This document shows positions 12,501 to 27,500 of a stretch of 64,000 nucleotides of DNA, in pieces; positions within the stretch are counted from its first letter, which is position 1, and each line of letters opens with the position of its first letter. The stretch spans positions 50,175,280 through 50,239,279 of the forward strand of contig NC_068358.1 of assembly GCF_020536995.1 (NCBI RefSeq), read 5' to 3'. Both the position numbers and the translations under genes were made by a program. The stretch is from Dreissena polymorpha. Taxonomy: Eukaryota > Mollusca > Bivalvia > Myida > Dreissenidae. The notes below the pieces were generated by a model. It was not told where the DNA came from and searched no databases. It saw only the letters and a list, made by a program, of their open reading frames with translations.

Positions 12501-15500
12501 GCCATAACTATGTCATTCATTGTCAGATTTTAAAATCATTTGGCACATTTGTTCACCATCATTGGACGGTGTGTCGCGCGAAAGAATAACGTCGATATCT
12601 CCAAGGTCAAGGTCACACTTTGAGTTCAAAGGTAAAAAATGGCCATAAATGAGCTTGTCCGGGCCATAACTATGTCATTCATTGTCAGATTTATTTTTAA
12701 AGCATTTGGCACATTTGTTCACCATCATAGTACGGTGTGTCGTGCGAAAGAATTACGTAGATATCTCCAAGGTCAAGGTCGCCACGACTAATAATAGATT
12801 TTGAAACAAGCCCTTTATCAGACTTTTTTTTATTGAAAACCTGGTTTTGTGACAATTTTGTCCTTTGTTTATATTTTGGATTGAATTAAGTTTGAAGGGT
12901 GTGAAACGAATTTCACTGTAATGTTATTCTTCGTGAAGCTCGATGTCCGTCCGTGTGCTCCTTCCTATAAACGTATGTTATTGCGAAAAAAAAACAATAA
13001 AAAAATCTTCATATCAGATAACGTATTTAAAAAACAAAACAAATGTTAACTGGAATGTCGATGATGTTTCTTAAAGGAATCTTTTCACGGTTTGGAAAAT
13101 TGACAAAATTGAAAAAAAGTTGTTTCAGATTCGCAAATTTCGGTTTAGTTATGGTATTTGTGAGGAATCTGTATTACTAAATTTTGTCATGGTCTAATAT
13201 AGCCATTATATGCATCTTTTGACGATTTAAAAATCTAAAAATTATAAAGCGTTGCAACGCGAAACGATTGAATAATTTGGAGAGTTCTGTTGTTGTCGTT
13301 TAAATTTGTAACTACGAAGATTGGTTATATAACGTATAAAATACGCATCTTTTGTATGCTTGGCAGGATAGCTCGGTTGGCTTACTTCAGGATTCCGGGG
13401 GTCAATGGTTCGAGCCCTGCTGCGGGCTACTTTTATTTTTGATTTTTTTACTGGAGCTTTTAAAATTTAATGTTTACATTTATCAATATAAAGCATTTAA
13501 TGACAAACTTCAAAACATGCCAAAATCTGCGAAAAGGCCCCTTTAATGATCGGTTTCACCATCGTCAAATGGACATACTGTTTGTTAACCCAACCGCTTC
13601 GTGTACTAATACAGGCGGATGTGATTGTGCAATAAAGTTTAAGAAATTCGCCAATAGCAAAACATGATGATGGTTTATCATAATTATTTTTTCGGACCAC
13701 TTTCATATTTAACAATAATTATGTCATGGTGCCAATAGTTGTTCAAAATTTTAAAAAGAATACACAGGCAATACAATCATTCTTTCAACAAATCTGTGTA
13801 TCCCTAAACGCGTGAATGCCAAATTAAAGCAATTAATTTTAAACCTCGATAAGTATATGTTTCAAATACAGTTGAATTTGTAAGTACCATTAGTGTGTTT
13901 GTATGATAGAAGCAAAGATTTAATCAATAATTTGTCATTGTTATTACATTAATTGTATCTGTAGTTCCACTACCAACACATTCGATGTAGTCTTTATCAC
14001 TAGAACTAACTATACATTCTACTGTTGAATTGGATGTGAACGTTGTCAAATTAATGCTGATTATCTCAAGTACATGTCCGTGAAATAATTATCATTCAGA
14101 CGAATAATAAATCGGGTTTCATGAATATTGCTGGGCCAAGTGTGAGGTTGAGCGCTCTAAAACCGATTAAAACCCCCAATGCTTTGCATTGACCGTTCCA
14201 AGGCGGTGACCCCAGCTTTATTCTTATATGTGTTTATGTTGTTTTGTATTGTACTGTTTTGTACTGTTTGGGCAATCGGTCACTTGCCTTAAATAAAGGA
14301 CCAACTAATTGTATATAATAAGAATTTAATACTGCTCTAGCAGCTGGAGTTTCACTTCTTTATTTTGAACAAGTTGGTGTTGTCAGTCTAGACAAATACC
14401 GGACCCTTCTTTCTGACATTATGAAGTTATATTAAAGACATTATACAGGTCAAATGAACTATTCAAGAAAGTGTTGTTGCAATTATTGTTTATGTGTGTT
14501 TTTCTCCGTTTCTTTGTTTTTCTTTTATTATATATTCAAATAATAATATTTGTAGCGTTAGTGGTAACAAATGAATTTTATTCATTATTCATCAATTCTT
14601 TGCGTTTACCGTTCCACGGCGGTGATCCCAGTTTGTATATATGTATTTTTAATGTCAGAGTTCTGGTATAAAAGTAGTTAAAAAAAACAAGAAATTTCTC
14701 TCATGATTGAGTTTCTGGAGTTATACACATTGACATTGAGTTGTGTTGGATGCAGTAAAGCGCATCCCCGTACATATATGCAATATTGTCATATTTCAGT
14801 CTTTAGAATATTTAAGCATTGGAGCTATTCATGTTATGTGGATGAAACGTATTTACAATCTTTCTGTCACTTAATTTGTTTGCCAATTATCGGTAGATAA
14901 ATCGCTTGCATGGTAGTTTACAATCTTTAACAAATGGGCCATTAGTCTGTTTTTTGTGTGTAACTTCAACACATATCCCATAATCGTGTTAATAAATATC
15001 CGATACTAGTGCATTTAAACTATAGTAATTGATTTACTTATACTTAACGATTTGGCATTCATGTTTATTTTTTTATTTTTTTTGATAGGTAATTTGATTG
15101 AACTCGTTTTAGACGCACGTTTGGTTTGTGATTCATTTTGTAGTGTATCGTTCGAATAGGAATTAAACCGGTTTAAGCCCCCATTAACCAATCTCTTGCT
15201 GGACGGTCACATTACATTCACCTCTGTGTTGGGCTCAGAAAGTTATGAAAGCGTCTCATTCATGTCATGATCATTCCAAGCGTTCATCATTGAGGTTACA
15301 GTATACTAAACAACATCTTGCACGACGGTTACATTGCATTAACTGCATTAAAGAAAACCATCTCATACCATGATATCTTATATCAGTCTTAATTCATTAT
15401 TATATAAATTTGATATGTTTTTTATGTTAAGAAACCAACATACATACACACGTCGAAGCAATTCCTAACGTCACTCAATAAAAAAGTATGTTCAATTGTT

Positions 15501-18500
15501 TACATTTGTGAAGTGCATGGAATGATTCCATCTGCGTAAATGGGCGATAAAATAGTTCCAAAGACTTGCATTAAAACTCGCTTTTTGCACGAATTATCGT
15601 ACATTTAAAAGTCATATTTATTAATTTAATGCATGCGATCTTAAATATCCACTCAAATATACATTGAATGCGTTTGTTCGGTTTTAACTATTTGGTAGAC
15701 AAAATGGCAGGCTGAGCCTTACGCAGAGTTGTATGTGATAGCAAGGAACGACAACTCTGCGTGGAGATTGCCCATTAACATCTCGCCTGGAAAACGATCG
15801 CTCCGGCCAGCCCACTGAATCACGTGATATAGCGGTCAGAAAACCTAGAAAAGCTAACGCCAAAGTTGTATCTATCCTTATAGATTATGCGACATTCTGG
15901 ATGGTTTTAAGGTAGCGCACCTCTAAGGATTTCCCGCGATTTATTTTACGATCATTGCCGATCTTCAATGATCGGTTATTTCCGAGAGATGCATTATATT
16001 TTTTTCAAACTTCGAATTGTGATATGAGTTTACCTTATTTATTTAGAATACATTATTTTCACTATAAATATTGACTTTGATCCAATTATCATCTCAAAAA
16101 TACGATTTCGCGATTTTTTCAAAGATCGACGAGCCTTTTTACCTGTTTACTTATACATATCTTATTTAAGGTTGCACTGATGTGAAGTTGTCGTGGCCAA
16201 GTGGTTAAGGCGATGGACTAGAAATCTTTTGGGATCTTCCCGCGCAGGTTCGAATCCTGCCGACATCGCATACATTTTGCGACGCGTTTTATTTCTTTTC
16301 TAACGTAATTTGATTTAATATAGCATATAAGCTATGTTTATTGTTAAATATGTTGAAAATTGTATGCGCATCCTTCAATTTTTAAAATTAAAACAACGTT
16401 ATGGCTAAATTGGGTAATTTACTGCTGAAAATACGAATGATGCATGTTGCATTTTTATTTTTATTTCAAAAAGTAAACGGTAAATCTGTCTATTTCTTGG
16501 TATTTTTGCTGTAAATAGTGTTTCTATAAAAAAATTAGTTTAAAATATAATTTAAATGATACTTTTTTGAATTTTATTACACCGACCCAATTTTTACTTG
16601 GCTGAAATCACTTTCATTTCATGGCGCTATTCCATAGATAAAAATTTGTAAAAAATAAATGTCTGTAAAAGAATACTTATTTCATCTTGTTTAAATTTTA
16701 AACACCTTTACTGCATCTGTTCACACCAACTGCATATTTGGAAATTTTAATGAATTATGGAACTTTTATATACCCCAGGGGTGAAAATAAACTTGACAAA
16801 AGCCGAGCTTGAGGGTGGTTTTGAAAAAATCGGTATATTTTTTTTAAAAGCATGGAAAGCCTACCTACAAATTTGCATGTAGTACAGTGAAAAGATGCTG
16901 ATTAGCAAAATAATTAATTAAATTATATTTGGATATGTGCCCATTAGGGGTGCGCTACCTTAATAAATATTTAATCCCTTATAACACTGGTAAAATTGTT
17001 TTGTTTCATTTATTGATTTGTCCGAATTTGATAAAACCCGTTGTGGACATGAGCATTGTTCTCCTTTCGTTCCGTTACAATTATTTGATCGGTTGTTACT
17101 GTCCATAGATTATGTGACATTAAAAATATGACGAAACTTAGTAGAACGAAAATTCGCATTTAAGCCCGGTCTTTATTGTGCAATCATTATTACGGGAGTT
17201 ATTGCCCTGTATTTATAGATATGGCATGTTCTAATGGATCGTTGTATCTATGCGGAATCTCGGGACCTAATGATCTGATTTGATGATATAATAAATGTGC
17301 CCATTTTATATCGGACACTAAAACATACGAATTTTATGACACTTCATATGCAGCATTAATTGGGTTTAATGCTGTATTTTCAGGTTGTTCCGCTATAGTG
17401 ATTTTTTAGGGAGTTGTGCTCTTTGATTAGTAGTATGACATTTCTGATGAATTGTATTTATCTGTGTCAGATCACATCAACTAAAGATCCTAATTTGACG
17501 AAACTGTATGGGCAGTCTCCTTACAGATTGGCTACGCACACATGTCCAACGGCTACACTTAGTTTTCAAAGAGTCATTGCCTCTTGAATAAGTATTCTCT
17601 CCCACTCAAGAACTCGAAAAGTTATCATCCGATTTTAATTTCACTTGATATGAATCATCAGTATATAGTGGATATGCGCAGAATGTCAAGTCGTTCGGCG
17701 CAAACGATTTTTTCGGGTCGGTCTCTGGAAGTTAAGATCCGCCTATGATGATAATTAGTATATACAGTAATCTTATAAGCTAGACATGCGCGTATTGTCA
17801 GGTCAATCCGCATGAGCGTGGAGTAAGTGACATTCAAATAATAATTTGTTTCCGCGTGAGATCGCTGACAATAATGATCCAAAGTTAAAAACTCTTATGA
17901 AGCATAGGTGGGTCATGCATATATAACCATATGATTCCGTTCCAAATAAGTTGAATACCATCATTACGGACTGTTGATATTTCTTTTTTTTTAAGTTTCC
18001 AATCCTTAAAATTAACCTATACCTTGACAAAGCGCATAATGAGGGTGCATTTTATCAGTTTTTCTACCATTCTGTTTATGAAATCCTGCGTAGTCATATC
18101 TGAGGTAAAAGTTTAAATGCAAACGAATGTTTTACACAATCTTTAAAAGACTCGAAACATCGATTGGTGTACGTGAAGAAACTACAAAGGGTAGTTTAAA
18201 ATTTCAGAACTGAATAAGACTTTCTTAACGTAAATTTTGGAGGGGGTGAGGCTATACGTCAATAACATTAATTATTATTTTTATTTGTTTTATAAACAAG
18301 CTCCGTATGATCATCAATTTTGATACAAAAGAACGTAAATAAGAAAACCCTCGCAAAGTATATTCGGATTGCAGAACCCTTTGTTTTATTTTTCAAAATT
18401 AATTATTTTTATCAACAAACGAATAACATAACGCTCTTTCATTACAGAGAGTTTCCGATGTGACCCTGGGTATTCTCCGGTTAAGTCGGAAGTTTGGGCG

Positions 18501-21500
18501 TATTGTTCTTCTGCTCGTAAAACACTACCGTCGTGTGAACATCAAGGTGATATGTATTATGTATATCATATTCTAGGTATAAAGAGGTATAATTCTTTAA
18601 TTGTTATCTGTACATCAGCGACGAATTCTTAATTTTCCTTTTAACGATATTATGTGGATAGTGTGAATAAACAGCGATTTGAACACTGACAAAACACATT
18701 AAACGCGTTCTAACGCATTGTCGCCATCGTACTTTCGCGTTCTCTTACTGTCACGTACTATCGCACTGTCGCCATCGTATTGTCGCACTGTCGTCATCGT
18801 ACTATCGCGTTGTCGAATTGTCGCCATCTTACTATCGCATCATATTATCGCACTATCGCATTGTCGCAATCATACTATCGCACTGTCGCCATCGTATTGT
18901 CGCACTGTCGTCATCGTATAATCGCACTATCGCATTGTCGCATTGTCGCCATCGTACTATCGCACTGTCACCATCGTCTTCTCGCACTGCCGCCATCGTA
19001 CTATCGCATTGTCGCCATCGTACTATCGCGTTGTCGAATTGTCGCCATCTTACTATCGCATTGTCGCCATCGTACTATAGCGTTGTCGCCATCGTACTAT
19101 CGCATTGTCGCCATCGTACTATCGCACTATCGCATTGTCGCCCTCTGAATTTTAATGTGTAAGCACGATGGCCCTAACGGTACAAACAAATCAGTACGTT
19201 ATCATTAATGACACTACAACTTCGTTGATTTCATTTGCGTCATTCGTGTAATCGTGTCACCATCTTTTAATAATCAGCGTTTATTTTCGTAATACTTTTA
19301 TACATGTCGCGGAAAATCGCGATAATTTCAAACAGCTTATGCGAGCGCAAACCAACGCTTTATCTAACGGACACACATTTGACATGTGGCCACACCTACT
19401 AACGGCTAGAGGAGCAATACAAAAACAATAATTATCAGCTTCACGATGAACCGTTTGAATTGAAATAAATCGCGCGTGTTAAAATAAGCCACTCAACGCA
19501 TTGAGTTGCTTATCAATAATTAAATTGAGTCGTTTAATATGTGGTTTTACACACATGAAACGACCTGTAGTTAACCATACCAGCGACACATTTTAACCTG
19601 CTCCTTTCGAATAAAACTTGTTTCCTTAATAATGCATGTATTTAGTTTTCCGGTATTATAAAGGTCCCTGAAACAATAATTTCATTTACACTAAGTCAAA
19701 TTCAAATTCACTTTATCTCAGATTCAAGTTTATTATTAGTAATTATTCAAGATTATGTGCAATTTTAATATCTTATAGATCAATGCTATATCACACCTCT
19801 TCTTTGATAGACTGTGGGCTGTTTCACGATCTTCCTCATGGCGACGTCGATATCACCAACACAACAAATGGGTTAATTGCAACACTTACGTGCCATTTCG
19901 GGTATATCCTTAATGGCAGCAACACTACAGAATGTGCCAGCAATGGAGAATGGAACCATACAGGACAAAATTGTGTACCCGTTGGTAAAGCCAAGATACA
20001 TCTTTCTACCTAAACCAATGATTTTAACAACACCTTTGACATTCCGAATATAATATTGCCTTTTTATTTACTTACTACATTGTCACTTAATCTATAAATC
20101 AAACGAAAATCAGGGATTGTGTTTTGCATTTTAATAATGTACACAGTGTTTTTAACTTATTTCAACATGAATTTATTGTTAAATCATTCACACCAAGTCC
20201 AATGCTTTTGTTAGATTGCGGACCATTGCCAACTCTTTCATACGGTACTGCGTCATCAACTGATACAACCTATCGATCAACGGCAACGATCACGTGTCAC
20301 ACCGGATACAGTCTGCATGGGAACGCCACACTCACATGTTACAGCAATGGGATATGGGACAATGTAGAGGGGACATGTGAACCACTTGGTGAGTGCTATC
20401 ATGCAGTTCCTTTCATATTTGTGAATGTTTCAGGTAGTACACATGAACTTTAATGTATGTATGTATATCTATAGTACATAAATATGTCATACTATGATAG
20501 ATTGTGGGACATTCAACAGACCAAACAATAGTTTCGTTTCAACAACGAACACCACATATGGGTCCACAGCAACGATTACTTGTCACATCGGATACAAACT
20601 CTATGGAAGGAACACATCCACCTGTAACAGCAATGGAATGTGGAGCAACGTCGGTCATTTATGTACACCAGTCGGTAAAGATTATTTAAAACACACTTCA
20701 TACATAAAATGTAATGCAAATTACAAATTGCAGTGATACTACTATTGTTAGTCGTTTTAACATTTGAACAGTCGACACCAACATCGCATTCGCTTTTCCA
20801 TATTTGTAAAAAGAAGGATACTTTACTTTGATTCGCTTAGATTGTGGACGATATCCAAGGCCAACGCAAAGTTGGATATCAACTGGACCAACCACATATA
20901 ATTCAACAGTAATCATAACATGCTTTCCGGGCTACAAACTTACGGGAACTGGTATATCTACCTGTGAAGAAAACGGGAAGTGGCGTAACGCAGACCAGGA
21001 ATGCATCCTACAAACCGTCTTTCTGAAAGTACCTGAAGCAAATTGTACATTTGAGGACAATGCCACATGCAAATGTGACAGCACATCAATCGTGAAGGAC
21101 ACGAACTTCAACAATACAGTCGATATGCCATACAATATGAATGACAGTTTACATCTGAATGGACAAGGTTTGTTCATGCATCTACATTAAATGAAACCTA
21201 GCTTTGTTGAATTTCGATAAGGTTACACGTTACTTGCGTAACAACACGAATGCATGCGTTTCAATATTGGTCGTGTATAGTAGGAAAAAGTATTATTCAT
21301 TTATCACTTGTTCTTCTTTAATTCAAATGTGCACAATATCATATACGTTAATGACTAGATAGCATACACATAAGCGTTATATATGTTTCATTTTAAAGAC
21401 AACTCCTGCGACATGATGGCCTGGGAAAACAAATTAGTACAGTCCCAAAGCGGGTTTGCTTTGTTATCGTCCACTTTTCAACCAGGAGTTTATCTTATCA

Positions 21501-24500
21501 GTTTTCGAAACTTACGTTCTGCTGGAGAACTATATATCATTATGAAAACAGATTTCAATTAAAGCAAAAATCCAACCCATATTGAACGAGATCAAAACAT
21601 AAACGAAACAGTGGTTATTGCGGAAGATAGACATTTTAGGGTAGGATCTTTAGTTACATTTCAGTAGTATAAAAAATACTTGTATATATTTCAGATTTGA
21701 CAACAATTAAATATCCAAACTTAAGACGCATTCAAAATATGGGCAAAAGCATTAATGTGTATACTATTGTTAATGGGCATTCTTTGTAGATGATGTATCG
21801 AGCCTTACTAAAATTGTAAGTTCCATAAATGGTTTTAAAAATTTTGATAAAAAAGAATGTTTCTATTCAGATATACCATATATAATTTAGCAATATCATA
21901 TTTTGACAGATTGCGTTCCGTACTAATGACTCGACAAACGAGCATCTCGGAATTGATCATGTGCAGGTATTTAAAGGTATTTAACAAAAGCCAATATTAT
22001 GTCGTTTTTTGGTCACAAATCGCACACTTACGTAGTCCGAAAGTATAAACTGCATTAAATTTAGACGCGTTTATTAAGTTTAATTTTATAATTTATTTTC
22101 TTCTCATATAAACATAACGATATGTTCAAAAATGCGTAACACGTACATGTCAAAAATGCATATTTTATTTTCAAACTTTGCAAGTTTTTTAATACTGGCT
22201 TACGATTAGCCTTTCAATATTATGTATAATGCTCCAATATTATGGAACGACTGTGCTAGTCATACACAATCAACATTGTTATGTCTCATTATTGATATTT
22301 TGGACATCAATACAATTAATGGCAAACATTTTACATCAAAATCAACACTTTGATCATTGTGCAATACAAGCTGCTATGCCCAATCCAAAAAATTGCACAG
22401 ACCCCAAAAAATATTGCGTACAGTAAGTGTGTGCATTTAATCAATCTCTATCATTTCTGTTAAAGAAACGAAATGATGCAACTTTGTCATCTGTAGGCTT
22501 TTTTATGATCCGTGATGGCTGACAAGGTGAACACAGAAAATTATAAATCCAACCATGTCATGTATAACAAAATAAAACAATACTACATAGAGCATATACA
22601 TGGTGTTTGAATAGTTTTTAATGTATATTAACCAGTCACATTGACCTTGCACATGACTTTCCAGACGAATTGCCAATTATTGCTTTAAGGTATCTAAAGA
22701 TGTAGAATTTTTTACAGAACATAAAAAAATCGGTGATACAACCACGCTAATGAAGCATGTATTGGTGCAAACTTTAAATTTCAGTCACGAAGATCTTTTC
22801 TTGAGCAAAAATAAATAAAGGGGAAATTATGTTTTCAATTGAATGCTTTATCACATGCTAAAACTGAGTAATCAAAATCCCGAAAAATAACCACCAAAAT
22901 AACTTATAATAAAGTCAAATTACAACTAGTTATTTGCAAATAAATTACGGGGTTGGCATCCCACCAAACAACTGATTAAATAATGCAATTATTCAGATGT
23001 ATGTTAGTTAAATAAGTGAAATGAGTAGATTGTAATAAGTTGTGAAGAATAAACTCAGTCCAAATCATGAGGAGAATACATTACGTTGTGAAAAGTAAAC
23101 TCAAAACAATACTCTTATTTCATTATCAGATTGCTTGATGTTTGACAAAAATAGGTCATACGGAATGTCTGTTGGTCGTAGGTTATTTGTCCAAGATTTT
23201 ATATGAATTAGTATGATTATGCAATCGCTTTATTCTTTAACTCCTAAATAAACGACTAGTGATTGCATGTAATGCAATGACTTATGGTGCCGGAAAGCAT
23301 CCGACGTTATTATTCCTATGATATGTGATCTTTGAACGATATTATTTTTCAATAAATTTCACGCATGGATTGTTTCCTTTACTTATTACTGTTTATTTGT
23401 GCACGTCTTTTCCAATTTTAAATAAAACATTTCTGCAATTGAATGAACTCTTCTTCTGTATATTTTGAGTGATTGTTTTTAATTATTACAAGTTTATATG
23501 GTCAAGTTAAGCGTAAACATGTAGCGTTTGCAAGATAAAAAAACTCATCATACAATACACCCCAAGTATTAGTTCTTAAATAAGATTGTAATCACTAGCT
23601 GAATATAATAAGAACGCCACCAGCACACATGCTATTCCATTAGCCCACATTTTTCCATTGTTTGAAATACACTTATAATAACATCTTCAGCATTATTTTC
23701 TTATTTCAATACACTTGATGGATCATTTACATAGTTTTTTTTGTTATGAGTTTAATGCGTAAAGTGACAGCATCGTTTTTTTCAAAACCAAGGAAAACAT
23801 ACTAGTATACAAATATTTCCAATATTTCCTATATGGTGACAAGCATGACCTTAGATACAAGATATTTGTAACTAAATGAAAAATATCATATCTTCAATAT
23901 GACCATCATCTCTTAATTAAGGCAGCCAATCTAACATGATTAACTCACAAGTGTTATGTTTGTCTGCCTAGCTCTACTTAGTTTTACGCTTTTTTCGGCA
24001 TGAATAGCTTAAGGAGAGCCGTTGTGATCACCCTTTTGTACCGCTTCCAACGTCGTGCGGTGAGCGGAATAGGATCTGCATCATCAATTTTTTGCTCGTT
24101 ACCACACTTTTAATGTTTCATATTTCAAGTGCGTCTTAAAAGTAGGTCATCAGGTAAACTCTGTCCGTCTAGTGGCCACATTTATGAAGAAGAATGGTTA
24201 GAATGATAATATTGACAATCTAAAGACCATGTTTAAATCTGGGTAAAGCATGGTCCAACACAGGCATCTATGTCATATCTTAAACCAATGGTGCCCGTGA
24301 CCATATTTTAGCGCAAAGGACCATCGTTATTCTTCTCTTTTTTATGTCTACCCTAGTTTTATGACATTCACATTAAGAAAACTTGTGACACTGATCCGTC
24401 TAAAAGTTAGTAAAAATGCAGTATTTTTCTCATCTTGTTCTTAAGCCTGATGCACTCATCCGCTCTTAGTTATACGTAATTAGTTTAGTTCAAGAGCGAA

Positions 24501-27500
24501 GTGATATTTGAGATAAGACATTTTCTATGAAGGTACATGTAGTTGTCTGGATAATGTCCATCACATACCATCTCATATACATTACCATTTTAGCCAACAC
24601 ATTGGATTAATGATGTTTTGAAAATATAGTGTAATTGATATTTCGCTTGTATGATATTGAACCAGAAGGTAGCAGGCTATAAATTTTTACTCGTATTGTT
24701 AGGTCGCGTATATATCTCTTTTTGTGTAAAATATTTCGGAACAATATACATGTTTAGTAATGTCAAAATCATAATATATAAATCTAAAATTAAGAGTTTA
24801 AATAAATATATTTTTGCAGAGTTATTTTCATGTTATCTTAATTATCAACAGTTTTGGCAACTTGTGCAATCACATGATCAATTCCAATAAAACACAATGT
24901 CGGCCTTCGGACTTATTGAGTTTGTATAAATAAGTGAATCGTTGTTTTTGTTTAGTATAAGTTAATTCATGTTTGATGATTTATATGTAACACCAAATAC
25001 AGCATGAGCTGTCAGAACAGCGGTTCATTTGATCTTTTTACGCAATATCTTTACAAATGTTGGCGGTCATTTGAATATTTCAAAACACTTTCTTACAACG
25101 CAGTTGCATCTTGATTTGTTTGGACATAGTTTAAAAGCATTTTATCCTTACACATTTTTGTGCTTTCTATTTGTTATAGGAGGGGGTGGGGGCGATAGTA
25201 TATCGACTAGCATACGTACCTTATATACAGAAAAATGATAGCTGGTACCGCTTGTAAAATGCTACTGACACGGGCATCGAAAAAATACCATTGGTTACCG
25301 ACTCTCTGCACGTAAAGCTTCATAACTTTTTCCCATGTATTTTAAACGGTTTAAGTCACAAGTTAGTATCGGGTATTGTCAAAGAAAGCGATGAAAATAC
25401 CGATTTTAAAAATAAAAACAAATGTTTTGTTTTCACGTAGAATACTCATAATGTTCATAACGTAGAATATTCATAATGTTTTCATGTAGAATATTCATAA
25501 TGTTTTCACGTAGAATATTCATAATGTTTTCACGTAGAATATTCATAATGTACATATGTAATGATATATTGACTTTATATACAGACAAAGGTACTAAAAG
25601 TATTGCTATTTTAACAAAGTAATAATCATTCTATAAACCATTACTTCCGTGATGTGTCAACACGGTCGAGTTAAATTTTCCGAAACTTTGCATTTTAAAC
25701 TCGTTTGAGCATTTAAATGAAAAAAACAAAAAACCACAAAAAGGAACGATATGAAGTAAATTCAATCGAAGTATATGCAAATTTTACACACAAAGATCCA
25801 ATTAAACTATCATTTGTTGGACCTGAATAATTATTTTAGCATATCTTGTTTTAGTTAAATTGTAAATATCCAATGAAATAGAAACCAAAATAACTTAGTT
25901 TTTAATAGAATATGCGCAAAGGAAATGCTTGCTACGAAAATAAAACGTTAAATTTAAAGATGTCACGAAACTTGTCCATCAAAATTAAGTGTTGATAATC
26001 GAGTCCTGAATACACCAAGCTCAATAAAATCTTAAGTAACTATGCCTACAATAAGATTGATCACATGCAGCCTAAAAATCAAAGGCATGTTTAATCGTCA
26101 CATACCTATTATTTACAAAATATATATTATTTGTATCAAAGAAATAGAAGAGTGCAGTGTAACTTGTCTACACAAAGAAAACGACCGCTAGTATAAATAC
26201 GTGATTGTAACAAAATAACACAAGTATGGAGACAACAATCATATTTGAAAAATTGTTATACGAGATCTTAACATTTTCTTCGCACTGTCAATGCTTTCCA
26301 TACATCGATCTCGGCATAATAAGAGCTACGCTTAAGGTACGTTGCAAAGTAGTTTTTGCTAAATTGATTCGGGAGCAGATAGTTCCATCAGTTTACCTGG
26401 GTTCAGAGATTGTATATTTTTCCATTAAGTACACGAGTTGTAATTGCAGGGTGCGATCTTCTGAACATAACAAATGGGAAAATAATTGTGGATAAACACA
26501 CAGCCTACTTTCGTTGCGATGAAGGATATCGCCTGGTAGGAAATTCCAGTTCCACGTGTACGCAATGGAAGTGGACCTCTGAAGCGCCGAGCTGTGAACT
26601 TATAGGTACGGAATGGTATTTAGGTAACAATTTCATCATTCATGTCGAATATTTACATTATGACTGATATATATTCTAATATGCTTCTGGACAATTCTAA
26701 CATGCTTGCTGTCGATTCGTTCAAACTTGATGATTGTTGCAACATGATTGGTGACAAATGGATGTTTGTATGTTCATTATTCCTGATTCATGATTGAATA
26801 ACATAACTTTTCACTGACATAAATGTATACTTTAAAATTTTAACAAGCGTGATGAAACTGTTATCTAAAACGAATCATAATCAGTTTTGACATTAAGCGT
26901 CATTAACAAAGTCAGTTAGCAACAGACAGTAAGCAGACTGAAACTAAGCCGAATGCAAGTTAGCACATCATTTCAGCAGGTGGCGCTCTTTAATTTTCCG
27001 TATGTTAAATAAATTATGTTTCTGAAAACATCCGAACCATTCTGACTTCTATACTGAATAAACTGAATGTGTTTCCTTGGTTTTATAATATCCATTAAAC
27101 TAAATACGTTTTATTTTGCTATTAATACCAGTAAGCCTACTATATACACAAAAAATTACTGCCAATAATGTTTTTTGATATGGACAAGTTGCAATTGGTA
27201 CTCCACAAAATGTTTATGTACTTTACTCAGGAGATAACGGAGCTTATGTGTTGGAAGTGTGGCCCATCCTTAGTCGAAATAATTACAGTAGACGTAATAT
27301 ACCGATGTGCATTGTATATCGACCTCATATTTATAAAGAAGCCCCACCCCACAGACCTGTGCATGTAGCTTTCATATTTCTCATGTCAGTTAGCAAGGCC
27401 ATAATTACAATGTATATAAACACATACTATTTAAATATAAAAAAACATCATTTTCAATCAATTTGGAAATAAATAAATAAATATAATGTAAACAGGTCTT

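Larger units (their letters stand above)
21977..26449. other. Long intron
   Basis: 4.5-kb intron between MAM2 and its following CCP. It holds the repeat remnant near 24000-24360 and the 24-bp tandem repeat at 25421-25550, otherwise AT-rich DNA without a supportable exon. Confidence 0.5.

Noticed and set aside
18718-19162. Three overlapping open frames rich in Ser, Arg and His
   Set aside because: They are by-products of the TCGCCATCGTAC minisatellite, open in all forward frames, with no domain and no splice context.
22229-22426. 65-codon frame ending CAIQAAMPNPKNCTDPKKYC
   Set aside because: Cysteine content looked exon-like, but there is no fitting acceptor and donor pair and no relation to the gene's CCP or MAM domains.
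25421-25550. CRISPR-like array
   Set aside because: Direct tandem 24-mers without unique spacers, in an animal intron.
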